Shown piece after piece: positions 19,994 to 29,060 of a stretch of 64,000 nucleotides of DNA (positions within the stretch are counted from its first letter, which is position 1; every line of letters begins with the position of its first letter). A model generated the notes under the pieces. It did no database searches. It had not been told where the DNA came from and was given only the letters and a program-made list of their open reading frames with translations. Source of the DNA: Nitrospira sp. CR1.1 (GTDB lineage Bacteria; Nitrospirota; Nitrospiria; Nitrospirales; Nitrospiraceae); assembly GCA_014055465.1 (NCBI GenBank), contig WIAF01000009.1:62001-126000 (forward strand). Reading direction: 5' to 3'. A program made the translations under genes and the position numbers.

Positions 19994-20893
19994 TCAGGAC
20001 GTCCAGGTGCGCAGCCAACGCGTATAACATCGAATCCGGGTCGGAGCCTTGCGGATCGCCTTCCGATACTGGCTCCGCGCCTCGGCCGCCCGGCCTGCCC
20101 GTTCTGCGGCCGCGCCCTTCAGCAGATAATAGTTGGCCCATTCCCGATCCAGCGCGGCGCGTTGTGCGGTCGTCAGCGGCGCAAACCCTTCGAGGCGCAT
20201 CAGAAAGCGATCCCGGCTGGCCAGCACCCGCTCCCGATGAGTCTGCTCATCGAAGGCCATGTCCCGATAGCCATGCCCCCGTTGCAGCTTGGTGACCAGC
20301 ACCTGATCGATGCATTCGAAGGCGGTCACCCGGAATAGCCTGATTGTCAGGTCGGAATCTTCCGATCCATACAGTTCCGGATCCAACCGCCCCACCTGGT
20401 CGAGCACGTTCTTCCGGATCAACAAAGTCGAGGGCAAGGCCACATGGCCTCCGGCGAAGGCCTGCACCATCGGCTCGCGGCTCGAACGGGCGGTGACGCG
20501 CTCTTCCAGAGTTCCGTCTTCAAAGCGCACGTCAAAATCCGTATGGACCACTCCCACATCCGGACGTGCGCGCATGACCGCCAACTGCGCGGCCAATTTG
20601 CCCGGCAGCCACTCATCATCGCAGTCCAGCAGCGCAACATACTGCCCGCGCGCCGCTTCAATACCGTAATTGCGGCTACGGGCCGGTCCGCCGTGGCTGC
20701 GCTGAAACCACCGGATGCCGTCGCGCTGCTCCAGACGCTTCAGCACGTCTTGCGTCCCATCCGTCGATCCGTCATCGACCACAAGGATCTCCACCTCGCG
20801 GTGCCCCTGTGCCCGAACGCTGGCCACCGCCTTTGCGACAAACGGCGCCCCGTTGAAGACCGGGATGACGACACTGACCAACTCATCGTTCAC
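19994..20893 (-). CDS. Glycosyltransferase family 2
   Basis: A 299-residue GT-A enzyme with LVSVVIPVFNGAPFVAKAV, ILVVDDGSTDGTQDVL, GGPARSRNYGIEAARG, YVALLDCDDEWLPGKL and YGSEDSDLTIRL. The GTG start overlaps the stop of the GT9 gene (GTGA), implying coupling. It is convergent with and similar in layout to the GT2 at 19068, including a helical C-terminal tail, so the two may be old paralogues. The sugar and acceptor are not predictable by eye. Confidence 0.88.
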   Translation of the reverse strand: MNDELVSVVIPVFNGAPFVAKAVASVRAQGHREVEILVVDDGSTDGTQDVLKRLEQRDGIRWFQRSHGGPARSRNYGIEAARGQYVALLDCDDEWLPGKLAAQLAVMRARPDVGVVHTDFDVRFEDGTLEERVTARSSREPMVQAFAGGHVALPSTLLIRKNVLDQVGRLDPELYGSEDSDLTIRLFRVTAFECIDQVLVTKLQRGHGYRDMAFDEQTHRERVLASRDRFLMRLEGFAPLTTAQRAALDREWANYYLLKGAAAERAGRAAEARSQYRKAIRKAPTRIRCYTRWLRTWTS

Positions 20894-21948
20894 GACACCA
20901 CCCTCGCACCCTTCCGGTCGAGAATCCGGCCGGCCGCTTCGAACACCTCATCGACCGTGATCTGGCGCATGCAGCTGTCGTCGCCGCGCAAACAACTGGG
21001 ATGGTAACAGGCCCGGCAATCCAGACCTTTATAGATCACCTGCGTCAGTCCGCCGCGCGGTCCCCACCGTTCCGGATAGGTGGGCCCGAACAACGCGACC
21101 ACCGGAGTGCCCACTGTCGCGGCAATATGCATGGCGCCGCCGTCGTTGCCCACGAACAAGGCGCACTGTTTCACCAGCGCGGCGTACTGCAACAGGGAAA
21201 ACTTGCCCGCCACGACGAGTGGCGCGCAATGCGTGTTGCGGGCGACTTGTTCGGCGACCTCACGTTCCCGTTGATCCCCGCCCAGCAGAATCCGGCAGTT
21301 GAACCGTTCAACGAGACGATCAGCCAGCTGAGCAAACCGTTCAGGAGGCCAGACTTTCAACGAATACCGCGCGCCCGGTTGCAGGAGCACCAGCGGCGGG
21401 GAATGCTCCCCGGCCAATCCATGTTCTTTCAGCCATTGGTCTGTCATCTGCTCCTCCGACTCGGAAACAGAGACCGATGGCATCCCTCGTTTAGGCTCGA
21501 GGCCCAGCGCCCGGAGAGCGCAGAGGTCGTACTCCACTCGATGCTGATCCTCTGAACGCGGTTTCGCCACCTGGCTGTACAGCAGCCCCCGCCAGCGATG
21601 TTCCGCATTAAATCCGATGCGGATGGGCGCCCCGGTCGCGAAGCTGATGACGGCGGAACGGTCCCCGTCGGTCAGGTCGATCACGCAATCAAAACTCCGC
21701 TCTCGAAGCCGATAGACAAACTTGCACTGGGCATTCCATGCGCCCTTCTCAAGACACAACACCTCGTCCACATCCGGATGATGCGCGAGCACCCCTTCCG
21801 TCCCGCGATTGACCAACATGGTGAGCCGGGCGTCGGGAAACGCGTCCCGCAATGCGCGTAACACCGGCGTCGACAACAGCACATCGCCGATGTGCCGCAA
21901 CTTGATGATCAAGATCTTCTTCGGATGCAGCATGCCAATGGGCGTCAT
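20890..21948 (-). CDS. LPS heptosyltransferase-family protein (GT9, WaaQ-like)
   Basis: GT9 features: KKILIIKLRHIGDVLLSTPVLRAL at the N-terminus, VVALFGPTYPERWGP near residue 300 and CRACYHPSCLRGDDSCMRQI, a cysteine-containing loop frequent in WaaQ-like enzymes. FVGNDGGAMHIAATVGTPVV is the ADP-heptose-site signature. It transfers heptose or a related sugar onto the LPS inner core in the cytoplasm. ATG at 21948 overlaps the stop of the preceding GT4 (ATGA); ATG at 21933 is an alternative. Confidence 0.87.
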   Translation of the reverse strand: MTPIGMLHPKKILIIKLRHIGDVLLSTPVLRALRDAFPDARLTMLVNRGTEGVLAHHPDVDEVLCLEKGAWNAQCKFVYRLRERSFDCVIDLTDGDRSAVISFATGAPIRIGFNAEHRWRGLLYSQVAKPRSEDQHRVEYDLCALRALGLEPKRGMPSVSVSESEEQMTDQWLKEHGLAGEHSPPLVLLQPGARYSLKVWPPERFAQLADRLVERFNCRILLGGDQREREVAEQVARNTHCAPLVVAGKFSLLQYAALVKQCALFVGNDGGAMHIAATVGTPVVALFGPTYPERWGPRGGLTQVIYKGLDCRACYHPSCLRGDDSCMRQITVDEVFEAAGRILDRKGARVVS

Positions 21949-23048
21949 CTACAGAGCTCGCGATAGAGGGCGCTAGTCGACGCGGCCGCGCGCTGCCACG
22001 TAAAGAGCCGGGCCCGTTCGTATCCGCGCCGCCGCAGGCTCCGTTGAAGATCCGCGTCGGACAGGATGTTCACCATCGCCCGGGCCAATCCCTCCACATC
22101 GTCGGGATCGACCAGCAACGCCGCGTCACCCGCCACCTCCGGCAACGACGAGGTCGAGGACGTAATGGTCGGCGCCCCGCAGGCCATCGCCTCCAGCACC
22201 GGCATGCCGAATCCTTCATAACGGGAGGGGAACACGAATACATCGGCGCAGGAATATAAACGGCGCAGGTCTTCCCGGTCGAGACGCCCGGTGCAACGAA
22301 CCTCCTGCTCCAAGCCGAGCGACTGAGCCGTCGCGGCATAACTACCCTGCGGATGGTCCGCGTCCCCTACCAGCACGATGGCTCGCCCCCCCAACTGCGA
22401 GCGGCACTTCGCCACCGCTTGCAAAAATCCCGCGTGGTTTTTTCTCGGGTCCGCCCCGCCAACGAAGAGAATGAAGCCGGCCGGAGGGATGGACCAACGT
22501 GTCCGTAACTCCGCTTTGATCTGCTCGTTGCACAGAGGGGTGAAATCTTGAGAGACGCCGTTATGGATGACCGTGACATGGTCCCGCGAAATGCCATACA
22601 GGGACTCGATCTCCCGGGCCGAAAACTCCGACACCGTCACGACCTTCCGCGCCCGCTTGGCCGTCGCGATGGCCCGCCGGGATGAGCCCGCCTGCCCCAA
22701 CAGTTTGCGTGAATATTCAGGGCGCCGGGCCAGCCACAGATCATGGATGGTGACAATACCCCCGTACCGTCCCGCCGTGTGCATCTTAAAGTTTGGACCG
22801 TGATAGAGGTCCAGGCGATCCCACCGGCCTCGCCAGGACAGCAGCCACCGCGGCGTCTCGATCCACCGCATGCGTGACGCCGTCGGCCAACCGCTGAGTC
22901 GGCCGGCTCGCAGCGATCCGGGCCGGAGGTATCCGACATAGTCAGTCTTCTCGTCCAGTTCCAGCAGGGCTTTGAGCAGATGATGGGTATGCCAGCCAAC
23001 CCCGCCCTTGTCTCCCACCAGTGAGGCCGCGTCGATCCCGATACGCAT
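21945..23048 (-). CDS. Glycosyltransferase family 4
   Basis: A 367-residue GT-B enzyme with MRIGIDAASLVGDKGGVGWH (glycine-rich acceptor loop), GGIVTIHDLWLARRPEYS, FILFVGGADPRKNHAGFLQA and VFPSRYEGFGMPVLEAMACGAP, the E-x7-E donor signature. It precedes the GT9 gene with an ATGA overlap. It is the same subfamily style as the GT4 at 17805, so repeated addition of similar sugars is plausible. Confidence 0.87.
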   Translation of the reverse strand: MRIGIDAASLVGDKGGVGWHTHHLLKALLELDEKTDYVGYLRPGSLRAGRLSGWPTASRMRWIETPRWLLSWRGRWDRLDLYHGPNFKMHTAGRYGGIVTIHDLWLARRPEYSRKLLGQAGSSRRAIATAKRARKVVTVSEFSAREIESLYGISRDHVTVIHNGVSQDFTPLCNEQIKAELRTRWSIPPAGFILFVGGADPRKNHAGFLQAVAKCRSQLGGRAIVLVGDADHPQGSYAATAQSLGLEQEVRCTGRLDREDLRRLYSCADVFVFPSRYEGFGMPVLEAMACGAPTITSSTSSLPEVAGDAALLVDPDDVEGLARAMVNILSDADLQRSLRRRGYERARLFTWQRAAASTSALYRELCR

Positions 23049-23097
23049 CAGAAGAAAGAGCCCTCAGCCGAAGGGCGACGGGAAGTGACGCGTGCGA

Positions 23098-23859
23098 TCA
23101 TACGCCGCGCCTGACGTTCAACCGCTCCCAGGCTTTGGCGTACTTCACAAAGGTATGGAGGCCGGCAAACATGGCCACCACCAGCCCGTGCACGCCGTCG
23201 CGATATCCGCCGCGCGTGAACAGCGTTTTCAGAATGGTCCCGATGTGATGGGCGCCAATGGTCCAGCCGCTGATATGGCGGACACGCTTCAGCTTTTCAT
23301 CGGCGCCCAGCGTGGTATACCGCATCATCTTGCGGATGTGGTGATTCACGGTCGGCATGCTGTAATGAATGAACGGCTCTCGAAGCCGCTCCCGCCGTCC
23401 GCTCAACGCGAGGTTTTCGTGCAGCCGCACGTCGTCGTATCTCCCGGCCGTCTTGCGGAACAGCCGCAATTGATAGTCCGGGTACATTCCGCCGCCTTGA
23501 ATCCATTTCCCGTAGAAAAAGTTCCGGCGGGGGATTTCGTAGCCGCCGATATCGGCTGGCGGACGACCGGCCAACACCGCCTGAATCTCCAGGCGCAGGG
23601 CGTCCGGCACCCGTTCATCGGCATCCACCACCAGGATCCAGTCGGCTCCGGCTTGGTCGATCCCGAAGTTCTTTTGCGGCCCGTACCCGGGCCAAGGCCG
23701 GACACACACCCGAGAAGTCACCTGCTTCGCCAACTCGACGGTTCGATCCCGGCTTTCGGCATCCACCACGATGAGCTCATCAACCCAGCGCAGGGACTCA
23801 AGACAATCCGTAATGTTGTTTGCCTCGTCCTTGGTGATCACCACCGCCGCGATCGTCAT
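23098..23859 (-). CDS. WaaE/KdtX-like glycosyltransferase family 2
   Basis: A compact 253-residue GT2 with TIAAVVITKDEANNITDCLES, VDELIVVDAESRDRT, WILVVDADERVPDALR and GYEIPRRNFFYGKWIQGGGMYPDYQLRLFRK, the last being characteristic of the WaaE/KdtX family. WaaE adds glucose to the first heptose of the inner core in enterobacteria. A second homologue follows upstream at 23901. The C-terminal hydrophobic segment suggests membrane association. Confidence 0.85.
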   Translation of the reverse strand: MTIAAVVITKDEANNITDCLESLRWVDELIVVDAESRDRTVELAKQVTSRVCVRPWPGYGPQKNFGIDQAGADWILVVDADERVPDALRLEIQAVLAGRPPADIGGYEIPRRNFFYGKWIQGGGMYPDYQLRLFRKTAGRYDDVRLHENLALSGRRERLREPFIHYSMPTVNHHIRKMMRYTTLGADEKLKRVRHISGWTIGAHHIGTILKTLFTRGGYRDGVHGLVVAMFAGLHTFVKYAKAWERLNVRRGV

Positions 23860-23900
23860 GCTGCTCCGTCCTGCGCCTTCCGGATCTCGTAGATGCGCGC

Positions 23901-24698
23901 TTAGCCTTGTTTCAGCGGCGCAGCATTAGTCGGCTGCGGGACCGTCTGCGCCTGAAGCTCCCAGAACCGCGCATATTTGATGAACGTGTAATAGGCGTAG
24001 AGACCGGACAAAATGAGGCCCGGCACCCCGTCCAGACACCCCTTCCGCCCGACATACATTTTCACGAAGGTAAAACAGGGATGCGACACCAGCTGATGCC
24101 ACGAAAACGATCGCCCCTGTTCCACCATACGCCGGGCCATCAGATCGGAATACCGCTCCTGCTTGGCCAGAAAATGGTCGATGTCCCGGAATGGATACTG
24201 GAGCGCGGCGGCCGTCATGTAGCCCAGTCGCCCGTCCAGGTCGAAACTCTCATGGACGAGTTCATCCCGATAGCGCAGCTTGCTTTTGCGGAACAATTGC
24301 GGTTGCCGGTAGTCGGGAAACCAGCCGCAATGTTTGATCCAGCGCCCGAGGAAGTAATTCTTTCGCGGCACGTAATAGGCGTCGGCCTCCGGCCCCGCGG
24401 CCAGGAGGCGCCGAATCTCCTCGCGCAGTTCGGGAGTGGCCCGTTCGTCTGTGTCCAGACTGAACACCCAGTCGTGCGCCGCATGCGCCAGGGCTTCGTT
24501 CCGGAGGCGGCCGAACCCGTGGAAGTCATGCTGGTAGACCTTATCCGTGAACTCGCGACTGATGCGTTCGGTGCCGTCGGTGCTATGAGAATCCACCACG
24601 ATGATTTCATCCGCCCAGGTAATCGATTCCAGGCAAGCCCGCATGTTGGGTTCATCATTGTACGCAATGACGACAGCCGATACCGGTAGACGATCCAC
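23901..24698 (-). CDS. WaaE/KdtX-like glycosyltransferase family 2, second copy
   Basis: A 265-residue paralogue of the 23098 gene with the same block order: VSAVVIAYNDEPNMRACLES, ADEIIVVDSHSTDGT, WVFSLDTDERATPELR, VPRKNYFLGRWIKHCGWFPD and QPQLFRKSKLRY. A C-terminal hydrophobic stretch (LILSGLYAYYTFIKYARF) matches the copy. The two genes are adjacent and co-directional with 41 bases between them, fitting tandem duplication. They may add successive core hexoses. Confidence 0.85.
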   Translation of the reverse strand: MDRLPVSAVVIAYNDEPNMRACLESITWADEIIVVDSHSTDGTERISREFTDKVYQHDFHGFGRLRNEALAHAAHDWVFSLDTDERATPELREEIRRLLAAGPEADAYYVPRKNYFLGRWIKHCGWFPDYRQPQLFRKSKLRYRDELVHESFDLDGRLGYMTAAALQYPFRDIDHFLAKQERYSDLMARRMVEQGRSFSWHQLVSHPCFTFVKMYVGRKGCLDGVPGLILSGLYAYYTFIKYARFWELQAQTVPQPTNAAPLKQG

Positions 24699-24754
24699 GG
24701 AAAGAGGTTCCTCTCAACTCGCTTCGACGATGGGCTTTGGGCGCTGACTGGTTA

Positions 24755-26896
24755 TCACAATCGGGTCCCGAACTCCCGCCAAGACCAGAGACGGTTGGCA
24801 TCCAACGCCATATTGGCCACTTCATATAACGCCATCAACTCCCGATCACGGGAAGGCGAGAGTTGTCCGCCGCCCGTCCGTTCATGGGGCATTGGCTCGA
24901 AGTTCAGCGTGGCTTCCTGAAAGGTTTCCGTCGCAAACGAATACAACAAGAGGCCCTCTGCGCTCGCAAGCCCGACCAGGTTGTCGTACACGCTCGTAAG
25001 ATAGGCCACCTGACCGGGCAGACAGTCGCGCACCAGCAGGCAGCTCAGATCATGTCCCGCAAACGAGCCCATCGCCGGCAGTCTCCCGTTCAAGGACAAC
25101 AGGGTCGGCGCCAGATCTACCTGACTGGCGATTGTGCTCACGGTCCGGGGCCGGTAGGTCGCAGGGGTCCGCAGCGACTCGTCCATCCAGATGAACAGCG
25201 GTGAGGCAAAATGCCCGGCCTTTCGTTCGATATCGGAACTACCCACCGGTTCATGCCGGCCGTGATCGCCCAGAATGACGACGACGGTATTCCGCAGTAA
25301 TCCTTCACGGACAAGCCTGGTAAAAACCCGTTCGAGTTCGAAATCCGTATAGCGCAACGCCGCGACATACTTGTCCTGTACCTGTTGCTGAAGCCACTGA
25401 ACCTCCGGATGGGTCAGGGGCGCAGCGAAAGGATGATGCGTCGAGAGGGTCAGCGTGGTCAGAAAAAACGGCTTCCCCTGGGATTGGCGCTGTTTGATCC
25501 GCTCGTAACAGAGGTCGAACAGCGCGCCGTCAACGATGCCCAGTCCAGCCCGTTCCGCATTGGCGGGGAAGTCCCCCTCGTCCCGCAATTGTTGCAGGCC
25601 GTTGCGGGCCGCGAACGTCTGGAGCCGGTTCAGGTCCCGATGCTGCCCGATCACCATTTCCGTACTGTATCCCTGACGTTGCAGAAGGGACGGCAGGCAG
25701 AGGTAGTCGTGAGCGTACCGCGTCTTCATCGCGGCGGCGCCCTGCCGCGGAAACGTGCTGCAGAGCGTTGCGAACAGTCCCCGGGAGGTTTGAACCCCGT
25801 TCGAAAAAAAGTTCTGAAAATAGACGCTGTCCTGTTTCAGCCGGTCCAGAAAGGGGGTGCCCTTCACCTCGCCATAGGTCCGTCCTAGATACCGGCGATC
25901 CAATCCTTCGAGAAACAGCAGCAAAATATTGGCCGGCTCCGGTAATCGAACGCCATCGGGAGAAGGCGACGTCGTCCGCACAAACGGATAGCGGGAATCC
26001 ACAAACGTCTCGCCGGGGCCCAGCAGTTGTTGAGCGGTCCGCACGGCAGCGTCATAGGGCATGGCCTCCGTATTCGCCCGCCGTTCGATCGGATTGCGCG
26101 ACACCACCGCAATGCGCAAGGCTTCGGCGGCAAACAGCACCGGGTTCTGCGCCAGCGTGTAATAGACCATGCTGCCGATCGGCGCGATGCGAATGCCATA
26201 GGGACCGGAATGGTGAAACCCGGCGCCTCCGGCTACCAGGGCCACAACCAGGAGCGCATTGGCCTGAAAACCCGAGCCCGGCCGCCACCGGTCCAGCGCC
26301 GGCACGACCACGCTGGAAAAACTCCACCACCACACACCAATGCCCGCCGCTTGAATGGCCAGAAACAGCGCCAGCCGCCAGGCCCATTTCCCGGTCGCCT
26401 CTAATTCGGCGCTGGTCTGCTGCATCGCCTGCACATTTGTCCCCTCCGTCGTCGCAGCCGGCGCGAGGAGATCACCGATGTACTCCAGAAATACAAAATC
26501 CATGTGCTGGCGATTGAATCCGTAGTACCCCATATCCACACAGAGGAGCGCAAACAGGAGCAAGCCGGCGAGCCCGCACCCCACATGTAATGCCGGGCGA
26601 AACGAGAGCGCAAAGACTCGCGGGGATTGACGCAGGGCGGTCCATCCGTGCCTCAGCAGAACATAGACGCCGGCCCCGATCCCGGCGAGCGCCAGGGCGA
26701 AGGTGGCGGTGATGAAATCTCCTCGCACGCCGACCAGGAGGGTCTTGAGCAGGAGCCCAGGCGCAGGCGTCTCTTGTTCGAGCGCATCGCGCAAGAGAAA
26801 CACCCGCTCCGCCATTTGGATGACGACGAACAGGATCCACCAGAACAATACGCTCTTGCGGATAGACGCCCGCGCCTCGGCCCATCGCTGCATCAT
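24755..26896 (-). CDS. LTA synthase-family membrane sulfatase (phosphoglycerol transferase-like)
   Basis: The 713-residue protein has five predicted membrane helices in the first 260 residues and an extracytoplasmic alkaline-phosphatase/sulfatase domain after about residue 300. Key sequences are ANILLLFLEGLDRRYLG (metal Glu), NGVQTSRGLFATLCS with the likely catalytic threonine, TLTLSTHHPF and VVVILGDHGRHEP, which supplies the Asp and His metal ligands. Relatives transfer glycerophosphate (OpgB, LtaS) or phosphoethanolamine to surface glycans. A Gram-negative LPS cluster suggests decoration of core, O-chain or osmoregulated glucan. Its start overlaps the preceding GT4 stop as ATGA. Confidence 0.85.
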   Translation of the reverse strand: MMQRWAEARASIRKSVLFWWILFVVIQMAERVFLLRDALEQETPAPGLLLKTLLVGVRGDFITATFALALAGIGAGVYVLLRHGWTALRQSPRVFALSFRPALHVGCGLAGLLLFALLCVDMGYYGFNRQHMDFVFLEYIGDLLAPAATTEGTNVQAMQQTSAELEATGKWAWRLALFLAIQAAGIGVWWWSFSSVVVPALDRWRPGSGFQANALLVVALVAGGAGFHHSGPYGIRIAPIGSMVYYTLAQNPVLFAAEALRIAVVSRNPIERRANTEAMPYDAAVRTAQQLLGPGETFVDSRYPFVRTTSPSPDGVRLPEPANILLLFLEGLDRRYLGRTYGEVKGTPFLDRLKQDSVYFQNFFSNGVQTSRGLFATLCSTFPRQGAAAMKTRYAHDYLCLPSLLQRQGYSTEMVIGQHRDLNRLQTFAARNGLQQLRDEGDFPANAERAGLGIVDGALFDLCYERIKQRQSQGKPFFLTTLTLSTHHPFAAPLTHPEVQWLQQQVQDKYVAALRYTDFELERVFTRLVREGLLRNTVVVILGDHGRHEPVGSSDIERKAGHFASPLFIWMDESLRTPATYRPRTVSTIASQVDLAPTLLSLNGRLPAMGSFAGHDLSCLLVRDCLPGQVAYLTSVYDNLVGLASAEGLLLYSFATETFQEATLNFEPMPHERTGGGQLSPSRDRELMALYEVANMALDANRLWSWREFGTRL

Positions 26897-27996
26897 GACG
26901 CAATGACCTTCCGATAGACCCGCTCCAATTCATCCACCATCCGGTCGATCGAATAGGACTGCTCCACGGTGTGACGCCCGCGTTTCCCCATCGCCGCCCG
27001 CAGGTCGGCATCCTTCAAGAGGCGAACGATCCGGTCGGCCAACGCATCGGGGTCGCGCGGTGGAACGAGCATCCCCGACTCTCCGTCGGCAATCACATCG
27101 GGAATCGAACCGGTGGTCGTCGACACGACCGGCAGGCCGACCGCCAGGGCCTGCATCAGCACCTGGGGAATCGTATCGCCTTCCACCGTGGGAATCACAA
27201 ACAGGTTCAACGACCGGAACACATCCAGCAGATCGTCGCGGAATCCCAGCATGCGGACATCGGTCGTCAGCCCGAGTCGTTCGATCTGGGCGCGAATATT
27301 CTGCTCCTCCGGCCCTTCTCCTACGATGAGGAATGCCGTCGCCGGATGTTGCTTCAACACCTTGGCTGCCGCGTCGACCAGGTAGCGATGGCCTTTATAG
27401 TCCCGCAGATAGGAAATCATCCCGACCAGTAAGTGCCCTTGCGGGATGCCGAGTTCGGCGCGGATATCCTGCTTGGGTTGAGCCGGTGAAAACTGTTCGA
27501 CATCCAAGCCGATCGGAAACGCCGCCACACGATCCGGCGACAGGCCGTCTCGATGGATCAGGTCCTGCCGGTTTCGTTCCCCGCCGGTGACGATCACCAT
27601 GTCGAACAGGCGCCGGTACAACAGATGCGTAGTGGCATTGTCATTGAGCGGCGCCGAGATGTGGCGCGTGCGAATGACCTTCGGGCGCGGGTTGAGGAGA
27701 CGCGCGGAGAGGGTTGCGATCCAGCTGTCCCGCGAGCTGTTCACATGGACGAGGTCGGGGCGCTCCCGCTGAAGCAACCGGCGGAACGCGAGGATGGATA
27801 CAGGCAGGCGCCATTGCCGCATGACGAACGGCTCCACCGGAAGCCCGCGTTCTCTCGCCATCGCCATGATGGGACTGCGCGGCTCCAACACCAGGCGGAT
27901 GTGATGGCCGCGCGCCACCAATCGTTCGGCATGCAGCAGGACAGCGAGTTCCTGCCCGCCGACCGCCATACTGGATTCCGCAATAAGAATCTTCAC
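26893..27996 (-). CDS. Glycosyltransferase family 4
   Basis: A 367-residue GT-B enzyme starting VKILIAESSMAVGGQELAV, with VHVNSSRDSWIA, MISYLRDYKGHRYLVDAA, TAFLIVGEGPEEQNIRA and VEGDTIPQVLMQALAVGLPVV. The GTG at 27996 overlaps the upstream heptosyltransferase stop as GTGA, so I reject the longer frame beginning at 28125. It is located among core heptosyltransferases, so LPS core assembly is likely. The donor is unknown. Confidence 0.87.
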   Translation of the reverse strand: MKILIAESSMAVGGQELAVLLHAERLVARGHHIRLVLEPRSPIMAMARERGLPVEPFVMRQWRLPVSILAFRRLLQRERPDLVHVNSSRDSWIATLSARLLNPRPKVIRTRHISAPLNDNATTHLLYRRLFDMVIVTGGERNRQDLIHRDGLSPDRVAAFPIGLDVEQFSPAQPKQDIRAELGIPQGHLLVGMISYLRDYKGHRYLVDAAAKVLKQHPATAFLIVGEGPEEQNIRAQIERLGLTTDVRMLGFRDDLLDVFRSLNLFVIPTVEGDTIPQVLMQALAVGLPVVSTTTGSIPDVIADGESGMLVPPRDPDALADRIVRLLKDADLRAAMGKRGRHTVEQSYSIDRMVDELERVYRKVIAS

Positions 27997-29036
27997 GATG
28001 ATCCTGCTTGGCCTACTCGTCCCAGCTGCTGCTGCACAGCGCGCACGACTTGCTCCGGTGTGACGCCGGTCAGGCATTCGAGCGCGACGGCCCGCGAGCA
28101 CTCGCGGCGAAAACAGGGCCTGCATTCGACCGCGTTGGACAAGACAACATGCCCCGGACCATAGGGGCCTGTTTTCACCGGATCGGTCGGCCCGAACAGC
28201 GCCACCACCGGAGTGCCGACCGCCGCCGCGATATGCATCGGACCGGAATCGTTTGTCACCAGCACGGCCGCGCGGCGCAACAAACCGGGCAGCAAGCCTA
28301 CAGGGGTCTGTCCCGTCAGATCAACCGCTTTCGTGCGCATACGCGCCATCACGGCACGCGTCTCCGGTCGCTCCGCCGGGCCTCCCATAAAGACTACCGG
28401 TATGCCCTGCGCGTCGGCCAGTTGATCTGCCGCCGCGGCAAACTGCTGCGGCGGCCAGCGCTTCGTCTCCCAGCGAGCGGACACGTTCATCGCGATCCAT
28501 GGCGCCGGGGCAATGACGCCGGCTGCTGTGAGCAGCGCTTCCGCGGCCTGCCGGTCTTTAGGCTGATCAATGAAATCAAAGCGCGGCACGTTCGGACGCG
28601 CCGCACCCAGCGCTTCCGCCGCCAACAGATACCGGTCCACGGCATGCATCGATGCGGCTGGCACAGCCACCCGCTGCGTATAGAAATACGGACTTCCCTC
28701 CCGCGCATTGGCGAATCCCACGCGCCGGCCACAGCCGGTCAGCCAGGCCATGGCGCCGCTTCTGAACAACCCTTGCAGATCGACGACCAGATCAAACCGG
28801 GCCGCGCGGAGGTCCGGCACCCGCCCCAACCAGCCCATCAGCCCCCGCTCAACCGCACAGACGTGATCGACTCCCTCGATCATCTCCACCAGCGAGGCCC
28901 ATTGCCGTTTGACCAGCCATGTCACGGCGGCTTGCGGAAATTGCGCGCGCAAGGCGGCCAGGGTCGGCATCGCATGCACGATGTCGCCAAGTGAACTCGG
29001 CTTAATGAGCAGGATTCGGCGGACTGGCTCGGTCAT
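27993..29036 (-). CDS. ADP-heptose:LPS heptosyltransferase (WaaC-like, GT9)
   Basis: The 347-residue protein starts RRILLIKPSSLGDIVHAMPTL, a WaaC-style opening. It has DLVVDLQGLFRSG, MNVSARWETKRWPPQQFAA, VTNDSGPMHIAAAVGTPVVALFGPT and a C-terminal CRPCFRREC cysteine pair. WaaC adds the first heptose to Kdo. Two other GT9 proteins in the window complete a typical inner-core set. It ends in a GTGA coupling with the following GT4. Confidence 0.9.
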   Translation of the reverse strand: MTEPVRRILLIKPSSLGDIVHAMPTLAALRAQFPQAAVTWLVKRQWASLVEMIEGVDHVCAVERGLMGWLGRVPDLRAARFDLVVDLQGLFRSGAMAWLTGCGRRVGFANAREGSPYFYTQRVAVPAASMHAVDRYLLAAEALGAARPNVPRFDFIDQPKDRQAAEALLTAAGVIAPAPWIAMNVSARWETKRWPPQQFAAAADQLADAQGIPVVFMGGPAERPETRAVMARMRTKAVDLTGQTPVGLLPGLLRRAAVLVTNDSGPMHIAAAVGTPVVALFGPTDPVKTGPYGPGHVVLSNAVECRPCFRRECSRAVALECLTGVTPEQVVRAVQQQLGRVGQAGSS

Positions 29037-29060
29037 TCGGCCACCAGGGATGATGCTCGG

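Noticed and set aside
27997..28125. N-terminal extension of the GT4 gene to 28125
   Set aside because: It overlaps the heptosyltransferase gene; GTG at 27996 forms a normal GTGA overlap.
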